A stretch of DNA of 64,000 nt from Rotaria sordida (Eukaryota > Rotifera > Eurotatoria > Philodinida > Philodinidae). The notes beneath the pieces are model-generated. The model saw nothing but the letters and a program-made list of their open reading frames with translations, was not told the origin of the DNA and ran no database searches. The stretch covers positions 105,596-169,595 of the forward strand of contig CAJNOL010000194.1 of NCBI GenBank assembly GCA_905250125.1, given 5' to 3'. Position numbers and translations under genes: made by a program. Shown here one piece after another: positions 34,401-47,638 of this stretch (position 1 is the stretch's first letter; the number at the start of each line of letters is the position of its first letter).

Positions 34401-37400
34401 AGTGTTATTACTAAACCAATTGAAGATACACTTCAACGTTTACAACATCATGGTCAATCTGATGAAAAAGGTTAATATATAAACGTTACTTTTCTTGCTT
34501 CTATATCTGGACTTTTTTGATGGATAGATCATTGTCATATATTTATATATTAGCCTTAGCGTTAAGAGTTGATTTTTTGTATCTTAGCATAACATCATCT
34601 CTATATCAAAAGACGATCTTTCTATAAGCATTTTTTTTTGCTTATTATATAGATAAATCACAGAAGAAGGAGAAAGAGAAGAGAAAAAAAAGAAAGATAA
34701 TCGCTATAAGCTCTACCTAACGGATTTTTTTTTCTTTTATTATTTGCGATTGCATCATGATGCCTCATTGAATATTTAGTTGACTGATTGCCATTACTGA
34801 CGGTTAATAGTCTTACTATTTTTCCTTTCGCAAATAGAAAGAGAAGGAACATAAAAAAAAAGGTTACCATTATACAAGAACATTCGGTCATCTTAATTAT
34901 GTTGAATACTAACACCAATGATGATCATCATCATCATAAATTAATAACATCACGAGGTAAAAAAACAATCAGCACTAAGAGAATAGAAGAGAAGAAAAAA
35001 AACGAAAGGATTTTTTTTTTTTGTATACATTCACTTTGACAAACGAGTGAGAGGTCATGCCTTAGTTCGAACCGATGATTGGACAAACAATAGACACACA
35101 CACACACATTGGTGACATAGGCATCTAGACATAGGTGTTTGTTTAAGGACAAATGAATAGAAAAAAAAAAGTGATCGTTCATCGACAGTTCAATATATCG
35201 ATACTATGAGATTTCGTCGGTACGTTTTGTCTAAGTGCCATTGGATGCCGCCGGGACGTTATTCTGATTCTTCTGGTAAGTTTTAATCGACTCGAACTAC
35301 ACACAACAAAAAAAACTAAAAAGAAACAAGTTCAACCATTTTATTCTTGAGCATTCGATTGCTTGTGAATAATCATCCTTTACCATACTATCCTATTGAT
35401 CCTTGTTCATCATCCTATTACTCATATATGTCAATATTCAACGTAGGAACGAATATATGATGTATTTATACACATATATAAAAAAGTGAATGTAGTACAT
35501 TATACAGTGCAAATATATATATTCAAGATTAGATAATAGTCCTACATATTCTCTGTTTTTTTTTCATTTCTTTGTTGTAACTGTTCGTCTATTATTGTTG
35601 ATATAACATCCATTAATCGAATATTGTTTAAGTTGATTTGTATAAATAAATGGTGTTACATGTAAATTTTGTAAATATTCAAATGAAATATATTCTGATA
35701 TTTCATCTTGCGTGAAGTATTGAAAGATATTTCATTAGGATAATTATTAAAATTTGTTTTTATATGATTAGAGAAATTGATGAAGATGAAGATTGAAAAT
35801 TCAATTTTGATGTCATTTATTATTTCCACCTATTTTGTCCGTTTACGTACTTACTTCTACGTTAACGCGCATAAAAAATTGTTTGATGCCTAGTAATGTC
35901 TCGATTTCACTTGCTTATTCTTTCGCTTTTTTTTTGTCCTTCCAATTAGAACGAAGAACATTAGTAGCACAACTCCCTTGGTTTCTATTGTATAAATGTA
36001 CATAAAAAGAGAGAGAGAGAGAGAGAAAGAAAGAAAAAAAAATAAAAGAATGCTTTTTTAGAAATGAATAAAATAAAAAGAAAAAACGAAACACTTTTTT
36101 TTTTCTCTTCCTACTTTTAGTAATTGACGACGATCACGAAAAAAAACAACCAGCATTAGTTCATACGAAGGACGTTGAAATGTCTGATAATATAAAGAAA
36201 AATTTACGTGTTTATAATGAAGAACAATTAATAAAAATGCTTGCTGATATATCACCACATAAACCAATAACATTAGCTGAAGCAATAGCATATGGATATA
36301 TTGATTTAGATGATCCAAAATTAGGTTTATCAAATGATACAATTCAACGTATGAAAAATTTATTTCGTCCATTATTATATGATGATGAATCAACATTAAA
36401 TTTAATACGTATTAAACGTTCAGGTCAATATTTAACTGATTTTAATCTTAGTGAAACAAATCCATTTGAAAAATTTCATCTATCACAACCATTTATATAT
36501 CAATTACAACAATCATTTGAACCAACACTTGACTTAAATGAAAAACAATTTCGTTCATTAACTGAAGCTATTTTAAATAATAAAGATGAATATTCTAATT
36601 TACAATTCGATATTGGAAGATCATTAATACCAGCTGATGATATGAAAGAATCATCAACAAATGATTTTAGTCAATCTGATTCAGGTTATTCAATGACAAC
36701 AGCAACATATGAAAGTTTAGCAAGTAAAATTAAAAATGAATTTGAACCAATAAATGAACCAATAACGGATCAATTGAATGAATCGAATAAAGTAAGTTTT
36801 TGATTTTCTTTTTATTATTATTATATTTTAATAATAAGATCAATATAAGAGAAATATTAAGAAAAAAATCAATCAATTTTTCCAGAGTATAGGTCAAACT
36901 AATAGTACATATTCAAAAGAGATCGTAACAGAAACAGTTCAACAAACAAAAGAAAATTTTGATGATAAAAAAAATGATTTAATACAAAAATCATCAAAAT
37001 CAAATGTAACAACACCTATTTATATAAAAAAACGTAAATCAACTGGTCGATTTTCTTGTTTTGGAAATAAAAAAGCAAAAGCATCACTAGAACAACAGAA
37101 TCAACCAATAATAACATCATCAATTACTCTAGATAATAATCAACAAATAAATATTCCTTTTCAAGAAAAACCTACAATTGATTATACGATTTTGCCTGAT
37201 GGTAAACGTATTTATATTGATGTTTTTCGTGATCGACCTGGCCTTGATATGTCATATAAACCAAAAGATTTCGATACTCAATTCATTCTACCTGTTGTAA
37301 GAAGACATTAAAAATCTATTTGCATCTATTCACCTTCTCTGCACGGTTATATCCTTTTTATACCTATTGCTTATTCATCCTTCAAACCAGTTGATAATAC

Positions 37401-40400
37401 ATATGTATATATGTTTACCTTGAGCAGATCATATTTGTATGCACATTCGTTCCTGATTTCCTTCGACATTCAGTAATTAGTTTACAAAAAAAAAAGAGAA
37501 GTGATTTTATTCGCACGCTTTTTCTCTGAAATATTAAATCTTACATTGATTTTTAATTTTTCTTTAGACAAAATCACCAATTGATTATGAAAAATCAATA
37601 ATACCTGAAAATACAGAATTACAATCAACTACAATTGAACAAAAACCAATTGTACATTTAGAACCACGTTCACCAATAATTGAACCAATAAATCTTCAAT
37701 CGGAAATAATCGATGAAAAACCAATTGTAAATTTAGATGCACAACAACCAAAAATTGAATCAATTAATGTTCAACCTGAAATTGTTAAACATAAAACAAT
37801 AACACATTTAGAAGCACGATCACCAACAATTGAACCAATTGATGTTCAATATGAAAAAACATCAATTGTTGTTCCATTAACAAGAAAAACTGATGAATCA
37901 ACTAGTTCAAAACCAACTATAAATTTACATGGTGCAGCTGTAGATTTACCTGAAATTGAATTAGTTAAACCAGGACCATTACCAACATTACCTATAACAA
38001 AAGAAAAACATAAAAAACCAAAAGAATTAGGTACAACTGACAAAACACCTAAAGTTAAAAAATCAACTGGTGGTTTATGTGCATCATGTTTTGGTACAAA
38101 AGCAGCTGAAAATAAGAAAAAAGAATTAACATCCAAAACTCTTCAAGCACCAATTGAACAAAAGAAAATAATTGGACAAGAAAAAAAAGATAATATACCA
38201 TCAACAACAATTATTTCATCAGCACCAACAATTGAATCAGTACCAGTACCAGTATTACCAACAAAAACAACAACAACAACAACAACAGATGAACAAGTTA
38301 TTTTACCTAGTGTCGAAATCGATAAAGTTGAAGAACAAACTACTGGGGTAAATAAATAAAAAGAAAAATTCAACTTAAACATTTCTTTTTTTTTAATAGG
38401 ATCTTCCAAAATTAGAAGATCGTTTAGATGCAACTATTGAAAAATTAATAATCACTGAAGAACCACATTATCAATTACCATCCAGCGAGCCTGTGCCGCT
38501 ACCTGAATATTCAATACCAGAACCAAATACTTATGATACTCCTCGTTCATTGGAAACACCAACTATTGAAACTACTCAAACAAATACAGAAGAAAAAGTA
38601 AACATTTATTTTTCTAATTTTTCACTTAATATGCTATAGAAAAGTCTTGACAAACGTATCAAACTAATTTTTTATCAGACATATTTTTCTAGAACAAACC
38701 TAAGAAGGAATAAAAATCTCTAAAAAAGATGTTATTAGCGCAATCTCTATGGAATTAAAATCTGAAACATAATATAGGTGTTGTTTTTAATCACAAGAAA
38801 ATTGTTTTATTTTATATATTCTGGGACATATTTCTTCACCATCCGTTTATTTAGTCCTCTACAGATGCAATAAGGAAATAGTTTAATGAGACATTATTTT
38901 TACATAGTCTGTAATCGTCTATTAACAACGTCTGTGACATAGAGCAAGGACGTTTCTAAAGTGCTTTTGATGATCTCTAATGTGACGCTTCTTATTTATT
39001 CTTGAAATATTGTCGTTCTCTTTGCTCCTTGGTTTCATTGATTGTATGTGCATGACGTTTTATCCTTCTGTTGTCAACCCTTGCCGCCTTCTTGTTCTTC
39101 TTCTTCGTTGTACAGTGACTATGTATCATAAATTATTTTATCGTATCTGTCCTCATATTTAGATTATCTACTTCCTTGATCTCAATATTGCCTCTTTTCT
39201 CTCTCTCTCTCACGTTATATACAAGCAATAGATGATATATAATAAATGAGATATTAGATGATTAAATTATGATTATTATCCAAATTCTCAACAGTCCTTT
39301 TATATTATGTTTCATAAGAGTTCTTGTAACTTCGTCATTGTGTAAGATCAAATTTTCTTATATGAGAAGTAGTATAAAAAAAAATAGTTTTTTTCTAAAA
39401 GAGATTGTATAATTTGGTCATTTTCCAATCATAAGAAAAAAATTTTTTTTTCGGCTAAGTTTCTATGTGTACGACATGTTTCGAACAAATAACGTACAAA
39501 GAATTCGATTCTTGCAAACGGCTATATAAAAAAAATTCTTACCAAAGCCAATATCGATAGAGCTTTTGATATATTCTTTTTTTGCTCATGTAATCCAACA
39601 TAATTGAGAAATAGAAATTTTTTGAAGTTGGAAGAATTTCTTTAGAGGTATTTGCTTATATAGTCAAATAGAGTTTAATATATTTGTCAAGACTTTTTCA
39701 TTACATGCTATTTATTTGATTTTTTGTTTTCTTAAGATTCTTACAAGTGAAATATCTCCTGAAATTTCAACACTCGAAATAAAAAAACCTGTTGATGAAA
39801 TTATGCCACCAATAGAACAAAAAATTGAATCAATAATAACAACAAAATCAGAAACAATGCCAAATGTTGAAATAAATGAATCAACTAAAAAAGGTTCATA
39901 TACATTACCAACAAAAAAATCTAAAACTAAAAAATCTAAACAACCAAAAGTTAAAACCGAAAAAAAGCCAAGTCTATTTTCAACATTATTTCGTCATAGT
40001 GATCATAAATCTAAAGCACCAACACTTAATTTACCATCGGTTGAACAAGATTTAACACGAACAAAAGAAACACATACAAATACTAAGGTTCCATTACATG
40101 CACCAAATATTGATTTACCTAAACTTGATATATCATTACCAAATTATGATCGACCTGAAGTTGATATGACAAGTGGACAAATAAAACAATCATCAGAATT
40201 TTCAATACCAGCTGTTGATTTACCACCAATACCGAATTTAAATTTACCCGATACTAATAAATCAACAAGTGATACAACAATTGATCCATTAAAAGTTCCA
40301 AATATACAATTACCTGAACTTCAATTAACATCAAATGAACAAGAAAATGTTAAATTACCTGAAATACATTTAAAATCTGAAAAAGAAAAATTACCCAACG

Positions 40401-43400
40401 TTTCATCAACTATTGATATTAAAGATGATAATAAAATAGAAAATTTACCAACAATTACAGATGGTTTAGCATTAGCATCACCTGTTAATGATATGTTAGC
40501 AATTCAAACTGATAAAAAAAATTTTCCGATTGAAACAGATTCAGTAAGATAATAAAGTAAATTTTTTTATTCATTTTCCTTCTTTTTTGTCTTTTAGCCA
40601 ATCCCAGATTTACCTAAAATACCTTCGAATGAAACTGAAATTCCAATTAAACCAGAATTATTATCAACTGAACAAAAATATACAACTACAGAAACACATT
40701 TTGTACAACCACCAGAATTACCAACAATAATTAATGTAAATTTTTTTTTTGATATAAAGAATTTTTATTATTTAAAATTTTTCTTTTTCTTTTAATTTAG
40801 AAACAAACAACTGAAAATTATGAAATTCCACCAAAACTTCCTGATTTTACATTTCAAATGCCTTCAACTGAACCTATTTCAACATTATCAAGAGATATAA
40901 GTGTATCTCCACCATCATTTGAAAATGAATTACCAACAGATACATCAAGAATAGTTCCAGCTGTTGAAATTTCAACATCACCAATAAAATCTACTGAAAA
41001 ACAAATTATTGAACCAAAAGTTGAAATTAAAAAAAAATCATCAACACCTGCACTTTGTTCATGTTTTGGTAATAAATCTCAAACACAAAAAGAAAAAACA
41101 AAAACAATTGCTGCACCTAAAGCTAATTTACCGGAAGTTAATATACCTAGTCCATCATCAAATGTATCTTCAACATTAAAAACTAAAGGTTCATTACGTG
41201 CACCAAGTAATGATTTACCAGCAGTTGATTTAACATTACCTCAAACAGAATCTGTTCGTTTACCAACAACTCATACAACTGAAAAAAAACGACAAGCACC
41301 AACAAAACCAATTGTTAATGAAGAAATTGTTTTATCTCGACCAATTGTTACAAGTTCAGAAGTTGTTCTACCTACTACAACAACACCAACAATAGATGAT
41401 GTTCATTTACAACAAACTGATACTATTCGATCAATTGAAGTTAAAGCTGATGAAGATCTTTTAGTTAAACCATTGACTTTAGAAAAACAAATTGATGGTC
41501 AATCATCTATTACTGTACCATCAGTTGTCAATGAAAAACAATTAGACGAACAAATTAATATTCGATCACCAACTGTTATCGAAACACCATTAAAAGAAGA
41601 AGTTAAAATTGAATCAATTACTACAACAACTCCTATTGAAAAGCAATCAGTAGAAGAAATCAAAGTATGTTTAACCTTAACTACATGATAATCAACACTC
41701 TAGTCTTATTCATTTAATTATATATCAAGATCATGAAAATAAAAGAAACACAGCAGGAGTTTTATAAGCATATATATATATATATAATGCTTCTAGTCTT
41801 TTATTTCTCTTCACGCAAGGATTTCTTTATAAGGATATTCCCCTAATGGAAGATGTGACCTCAACACAACTAAGAACACATATAGAGCTAAGAGCTTGGC
41901 ATTTTCAATGGTATTTATGTTATATAAAGCATTATATTACTATGAATTAGCTTATGAAAGGATTCTTTCTTGTTGATACTTTATTATAAATATTATCTAA
42001 ACCAAGGAGAGATAACAATCTAAATAAGAAAAAATCATTTTTTAGCCGGAGAAAATTCTTCAATTCGATTAAAAGAAAAATGTATATTAAAGTAAATAGA
42101 TAACAAGATTTTATTAAATAATAAAATATTCATTTTTAAAGTAAACATTCATGAAATTTTATTATATTTTTTTTAATTTTAGGACAAACAAATTGAATCG
42201 AAAAAAGTTTCATCATTTGAAATAAAAGCACCAGCATTACATATACCCGATCTTGATTTAGCTGCTCCATCAAAAACTGATGCTTATATATCATCAATAA
42301 AACAAGAACAAACAACAACACAATCTCGTTCAGACAGTGGCCTTGAAGCAATAATTTCATCTCATATTCATCCATCATCAACATTTGGTACAATTCAAAC
42401 AATTGAAGATCTTAATCAACATCCATCACTTAGTTCAGGTTTAGGTAGTGAAATAATTGATAGTGTAACAACAAAAGATATAACATTATCTGATATTCAA
42501 CAACAAAATTTAACAACAGAATCAAAAATTGATAATAGTTTATTAAAACATGATTTTACTCGTAAAATAACAATGAATGATGATTTACGTGCTAAATTAA
42601 TATTTCGACAAAATGAATTAAAAAAATGTTTAGAAACTGAAATATCAAAATCAATTGATGATTTCGATACAAAAAAAGATCAAAAATCATTAAATAAAAT
42701 TCTTACACATGCTATTGATTTAATTAAAGATAAGAAAGTAACAACATATCCTGAATTAAAACAAAAATTAATTGTTGAACATAAAAATGATGCTTTTATT
42801 GTTGATCCTGTTGTACGTTCACTTTATTTTACTATTGAAAATCAAGGGTTAGATAATCTTGATAAACCAGAATTTCCATTGGCTATTCGTGATGTAAGTT
42901 ATTATTAATGATTTTTCTTTCAGTTGTTGTTTATTATTTGTTTATATTTATTTTAACAGATGGTTCGTCTTCCGGCTAAACAAACATATGAGACAGTAAC
43001 ACACATTAACAAAGATGTAAAAAAGTATGTTATTAAGAAAATCATTTATTTATCATATACTCTGTGAAATACGATCCTTAACAGAAATGTTGAAGTATAG
43101 AAGTAGATATTCGTATGCTTCATAGACGTGGTTAAATGATTCTATAACGAAAAATCATTCCTTGTCGCATTACATTAATATAAACAGAAGAAATCATTAC
43201 TTCAAAAATAATAGATTTACTGACGAAAAACAACAAAAATATGTCCAAATAAAAGTTATGATAAACTATTATAATCACAAGGAGATATAATGTATGTGAA
43301 AGCATACAGTAAATCATAGTTAAACGAACAAAGATTTCGAATTTAGTGATCTAGATCTAAGTTTAAGTTACTATGTTTGATGATGATAGTTACTGAAATT

Positions 43401-46400
43401 AGATCTGCTTATGATCTGGAAGTGACATGTTGATGGATGATGCAATAGTCTTGTTCTTGGAGATACGCCTCTAGATTCATATGATTCGAAAGTGATATAC
43501 TCTTTTTATTGTTCATATTTTTTTTGTTTGACTTTAGCTATCATTTGCCGTCTTCTGTCCTGTTATATTTTATTTATTGTTGTTCTTTTTAGTCCCCGTA
43601 CTTACGAGAGAACTTCTTCAGCTGTTGCTATCCAGTTTTAATGATTTTTTTTGGCTATAAATAAACTCTACAAGGATTCGGATTTGATTAAGTTAGAAAA
43701 ATTTTTTTCTAGAAGTCCTATGTTTTCGAAAAACTCCTATTTTCGAATTTTTATCTGAAACTCTGCGTATATAGAGAACTCAGTTAGAATAATTTGCTTA
43801 AAAAGTTTACAAGCTTTGAACAAAATCTCTTCGACATATGAAGCTTTCAAAAAATGTATATCCATGAACAAGAATCTATATCTTGAATGTTTCATATTTC
43901 GAAGAGATTTTGTTCAAAACTTCTGAATTTTATGGAAGTTGGTCTAATTGAGTTTTCTATATGCACTAAATTTCTGATCAAAATTTGAAAATATGAGTTT
44001 TCCAAAAATCTGAAGCCTGTCGAAAAAAAATTCGATAGCTTAGTGAAATTCAAATTGTTTTGGAGCCTATCTATAGACAAAAAAAATCTTTGAAATTAGA
44101 AGGAAACAATTGAAGACGTTCCCTCGTTACTTCTGATACTTGCATTTGCTCTTCGCCTAATCTGTGTTTGTCATGACGGAAATTGTAGATAGATAGTCAC
44201 AGATCGTAAATGAATAACATCTTGTTATAATATAATAACTACTTTATTTCATTTGCGTAGAATTAAGTAAAGTGATGGTGAAGAAATGTGTCCAAAAATA
44301 GATAGAATAAGACAATTTTCTTATAATTAGTAATAGCAGTTACACCGTGTTTCACATTTGAATCTCGAAGGGATTATACTAAAAGTTTTTTTCTTCTTAT
44401 TATTATTATTATAGAGAACCAACTCATACATCTCAAGAGCAACCAACAAATCGTTCGTGTTTAACATGTGGTCGTTCAAAATCTAAGCAAAAAACTTCAT
44501 CAACAATACCAAAACCAACAACAACAATAACACATACTGGTTTACTCGATGAACGTCGTCGTGGACAATTAAATACACATCGTAATGAACTAGGTGATAT
44601 TTTACGTGCTCATATTCAATCAAGTCAACCATCAATAAGACAATTTCCTGAACATCCAAAAGAAATTGATAAAATAGTTCGTAAAAGTTTAATACTTCTA
44701 AATCAACCAAAAATTCTATCATATGAACAAATTCGTAATGATTTAAAAACTGAATATAAACAAACATTTTATCTTGTTGATCCGATAGTTGATATCACAC
44801 GTGATACATTGGATCATTGTGATATAACACAAATGAAAGAAAAAATAAATCTTGATATATTAGATTCAAATATAACACAAACAGCTAATTTATATAATCA
44901 AATATATAATCAATCAAATTTATTAAGTACAGCAGAATATAATTTATTAAAATCTAATCAATTACAATGGTTAAATCAATATTTAATTGATAATGAATTA
45001 AAAATGAAAAAATTAACACGAAAACAAACAAAAGAATTACATAAAATATTAAATCGTACATTAGATTTACTTTCATTAAATTTAATATATACATGGGATG
45101 AATTAAATGCACAATTACGACGTGAATTTCCTAAAGCACATGATTTATGTGATCGTTCAATTGAATTAATAAAACAAACACAAAAAGATGGTTTATTATT
45201 ATTACAACAATCACCAAATACAAATCAACAAGATTTAACATCAATTAATGTTATAAGTGCTAATGGAAAACGACGTGCATCATCATTATTAACTGAACGT
45301 GCAAAACAAAATATTCAAACAAATCGTAAAAAAATTATTTCATCAATAACAAATTTATTATATGATTATAATAAACCATTATATAATGAAAATCAAATTG
45401 AAACATATGTTAATAAAACATTTCATTATTTAGAAGAAAAAAAAATTGGAGAATTTAAAACTTATAATGATTTAAAAGATAGATTAAAAAAAGATTTTAA
45501 ACATAATCATGAAAAATTAATTGAACAAATTGTCGATATTATTGAACAAGCACATGCTACGAATCAATTTGATGATATTGATAAACCAGAAGTACAAACT
45601 TTAATGAAAGATCGATTAGATGGAAAACGTAAATTTTTTATTTAAAAAAAAAAACCAAAAAAAATTCTCATTATCTATTTTTTTTCTAGCTTTAGTTATT
45701 AAAGAAATGTATGTTTCATTACCACCACGTACAGGTACTTATGGAACATCAAAATATACAAATGATGAATCTTCACGATATTTATCAACATCAATTAATG
45801 GTGATCAAACAATGAATAGTAGTACATCATCACATCGTGTTGCTCGTGGTCTTAGTTGGCGTGAAGCAAATGAACGAGCTAGAATTTTATTTTATCGTGG
45901 TAAACATCCAGCTATACATTATGATGAACAAGCAGCTGGTTTTGATGTACGAATGTTACTTGAAACAACATCAGGTGGTACACAAGAAATACCTGTTACA
46001 GACAGTGATGTAAGATTTAGATTTGGGTCTTTCTTTCTCTAAGTCGACATTTTGCCGCTTCTGTTACGGTAGCGTAAATTATTTGGGAAGAGGCGTGTGA
46101 AGCCTGCCTGCTTCTGGAATCCGTTCATACAACGTATTGCCTGCTTTTGAAAATTGTTCACGCAGCACCTTTTCTGTCTGGAACTCAATGACTCTGTACC
46201 TTCCCCTCCTTCATAGTAGCGCGTGGAGGAAAGGTTTCTTTGCAATGGAAAAAGGCACTAAATGGCATTAACAATAAGATTTAGACTGTTCTAGAATATT
46301 CGAAAGCCTTATCAGTGTTTCTAAGTTTAGTATGTTGGAACCTGTGTGGAGATATAAATGATGTGTACAGCAGACTTATTTACCAGTTAAATCAATAGCT

Positions 46401-46997
46401 AAAATAATAAACGATAACTAAAAATAAAAAGTGAATAGTAATAATGCAAACAAAAAAAAAAGTGCCGGTAAAAAAAAACCTCTGTTCGAAATAAATAAGA
46501 CAGATCGTTTCCTCAGCCTTCGATTATCCTTAGAAAACCAATTATAGTCTGCGGGAGATTTTTCACTTAACGTCTTTTGTATTAGCATATTTAAGTTAAA
46601 GGACACATGTGAATTCCACATTTTAGCTCCAAATAAGCTGTACTAGAGTCCTTTTGGACAAACATTTTTCGAGTACCACATCCTCTTTGTCCAATCGCGA
46701 ATATTCCGCAGGACTCTAGGCTTTGATGACAAGCTTTTTTAATCATAAAATTATATATGAAAATTCTTGGTATATATATTTGGTTTTTTTTAATTTAAGG
46801 TTCATGAATTATTGAATTCATGTGGTGTTCAATGGGATGGTGTTAATATAATATCATTAGTTGATCATAGTGAAGATGTTGTACGTGCTGCTGAACAAGC
46901 TGCATTAAAAGTAATACGTGAAAAAGGTCTTGTCGATTTACGGACACCACCACCAACAAGAAATACAGATGATAATGATGAACCCTTATCATCATAA
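31416..46997 (+). CDS. Giant modular protein, lipidation-type N terminus, helical repeats
   Basis: I do not recognise the family. Fourteen exons: 31416-31702, 32930-34470, 36121-36791, 36886-37296, 37568-38347, 38400-38597, 39737-40543, 40598-40735, 40801-41664, 42183-42893, 42960-43024, 44415-45628, 45690-46009, 46800-46997; 8205 nt, 2734 aa. It starts MGCSNARL, the dual myristoyl/palmitoyl pattern. Residues about 190-260 are charged, with KTEVTEITRTITINDQHDLE. Basic Cys clusters recur near residues 379, 884, 1136, 1690 and 2170 (CSCFGNK, SCFGNKK), with a Cys-less version near 1372. Leu-Pro repeats such as APNIDLPKLDISLP resemble AHNAK/periaxin. About 100-residue helical modules occur near 449-555, 2029-2135, 2200-2297, 2330-2417 and 2450-2557. 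A globular C terminus (about 2600-2720) has LSWREANERARILFYRGKHP and DHSEDVVRAAEQAALKVIRE. A membrane-associated cytoskeletal scaffold is a reasonable inference. The exon 2/3 join uses a weak donor; two overlapping transcription units are possible. Confidence 0.82.
35206..35275 (+). other. Candidate alternative first coding exon of the giant gene
   Basis: ATG at 35206 opens a 70-nt exon reading MRFRRYVLSKCHWMPPGRYS and on to a GGTAAGT donor at 35276. Its phase (one leftover G) is the same as that of exon 2, so it joins exon 3 (36121) in frame and would give a 2148-aa isoform lacking the MGC start and the first helical module. The upstream sequence (34476-35205) has no AATAAA, as expected for an intron. 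Confidence 0.5.
38729..38950 (-). repeat. Dispersed repeat family, copy 2
   Basis: Reverse-oriented copy inside the sixth intron of the giant gene (38598-39736). Matches copy 1 through GTCACAGACGTTGTT, the GGTGAAGAAATATGTCC block and GAGATTGCGCTAATA at the T-run end. The host intron is 1139 bp against the 50-60 bp introns flanking nearby exons. Confidence 0.75.
43720..44015. repeat. Imperfect palindrome in intron 11 of the giant gene
   Basis: Near-complete palindrome centred at about 43865. GAACAAAATCTCTTCGACAT on the left pairs with the reverse of ATATTTCGAAGAGATTTTGTTC on the right; matches extend out through GTATATAGAGAACTCA / TGAGTTTTCTATATGCAC and CGAAAAACTCCTAT / ATATGAGTTTTCC. Arms are about 140 bp. 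It lies directly before copy 3 of the dispersed repeat. Confidence 0.7.
44165..44395 (+). repeat. Dispersed repeat family, copy 3
   Basis: Plus-oriented copy ending 20 bp before exon 12 of the giant gene. The GGTGAAGAAATGTGTCC block, AATAGATAGAATAAGAC, TAATAGCAGTTACACCGTGT and TTTCACATTTGAATCTC lead to a T-run. That T-run appears to form part of the polypyrimidine tract of the acceptor at 44414. Confidence 0.75.
46643..46719. repeat. Short hairpin in the last intron of the giant gene
   Basis: CTAGAGTCCT at 46643-46652 is mirrored by AGGACTCTAG at 46710-46719, and inside it TTGGACAAA is mirrored by TTTGTCCAA. The loop is about 24 bases. It may be a terminal-inverted-repeat remnant or a simple hairpin; nothing indicates an expressed RNA. 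Confidence 0.55.
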
Positions 46998-47638
46998 ACA
47001 TTCATTTATTTGTTTTTTTTTCTTTTTTGTTTTCTTATTTTGCTTCTCTTTTTTTTTTCTCTATTTGATGTTTTAAGCATCATTTCTCTTGTGCTGACTA
47101 ATTCCGCACGATTACATATCTCCTACGCCCTCTCGCTCTCTCTCTATTACACACATACGCATATATTGACATATTTGGAAAAAAAAAACTATATTAGACA
47201 ACTTTTGTTTGTTTTGTTCTTGTTGTTGTTATTATTATTTCAGTAATTCTTTGATGAAAAAGGAAACAAAACATTGTCTTCTTATTTCTCTTTATTTCTT
47301 TTTTTTCTCTTGTCGCACTATACATAACATGTATTTAGTCATTTGCGTTTGTGTGTTTTTTCATAAAAGAAAAGATGTATCGTCATTGTCATTTGTCTCT
47401 ATGTGAAAATAAAGAATACGTTCATTTTTGGAGAATGATGCAGTTAGAAGTCTTAAATTAACATTGTTTTATGTAATTCATATATAAAAAAAAGAGAAAA
47501 AGAAAAAAAAAATAATAAGGAAGAAAATGAACACAAAAACAACGAGAGAATAAAATACACACGAACATTAGTTTTGTGTTGAAAATATTTTATTTCTTTT
47601 GTAGCAAAAACAAACCGTTCGAGAAAAACAAAAGCATA
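46998..47638. other. Convergent 3' UTR interval (giant gene / PDE10-like gene)
   Basis: 641 bp between the two stop codons. AATAAA at about 47408-47413 serves the plus strand; TTTATT at about 47589-47594 (AATAAA on the minus strand) serves the PDE10-like gene. The 3' ends need not overlap, but there is little room. No other content. Confidence 0.6.

Noticed and set aside
36058-38433. Antisense open frames opposite giant-gene exons 3 and 5
   Set aside because: Repetitive hydrophobic translations caused by codon bias of the coding strand.
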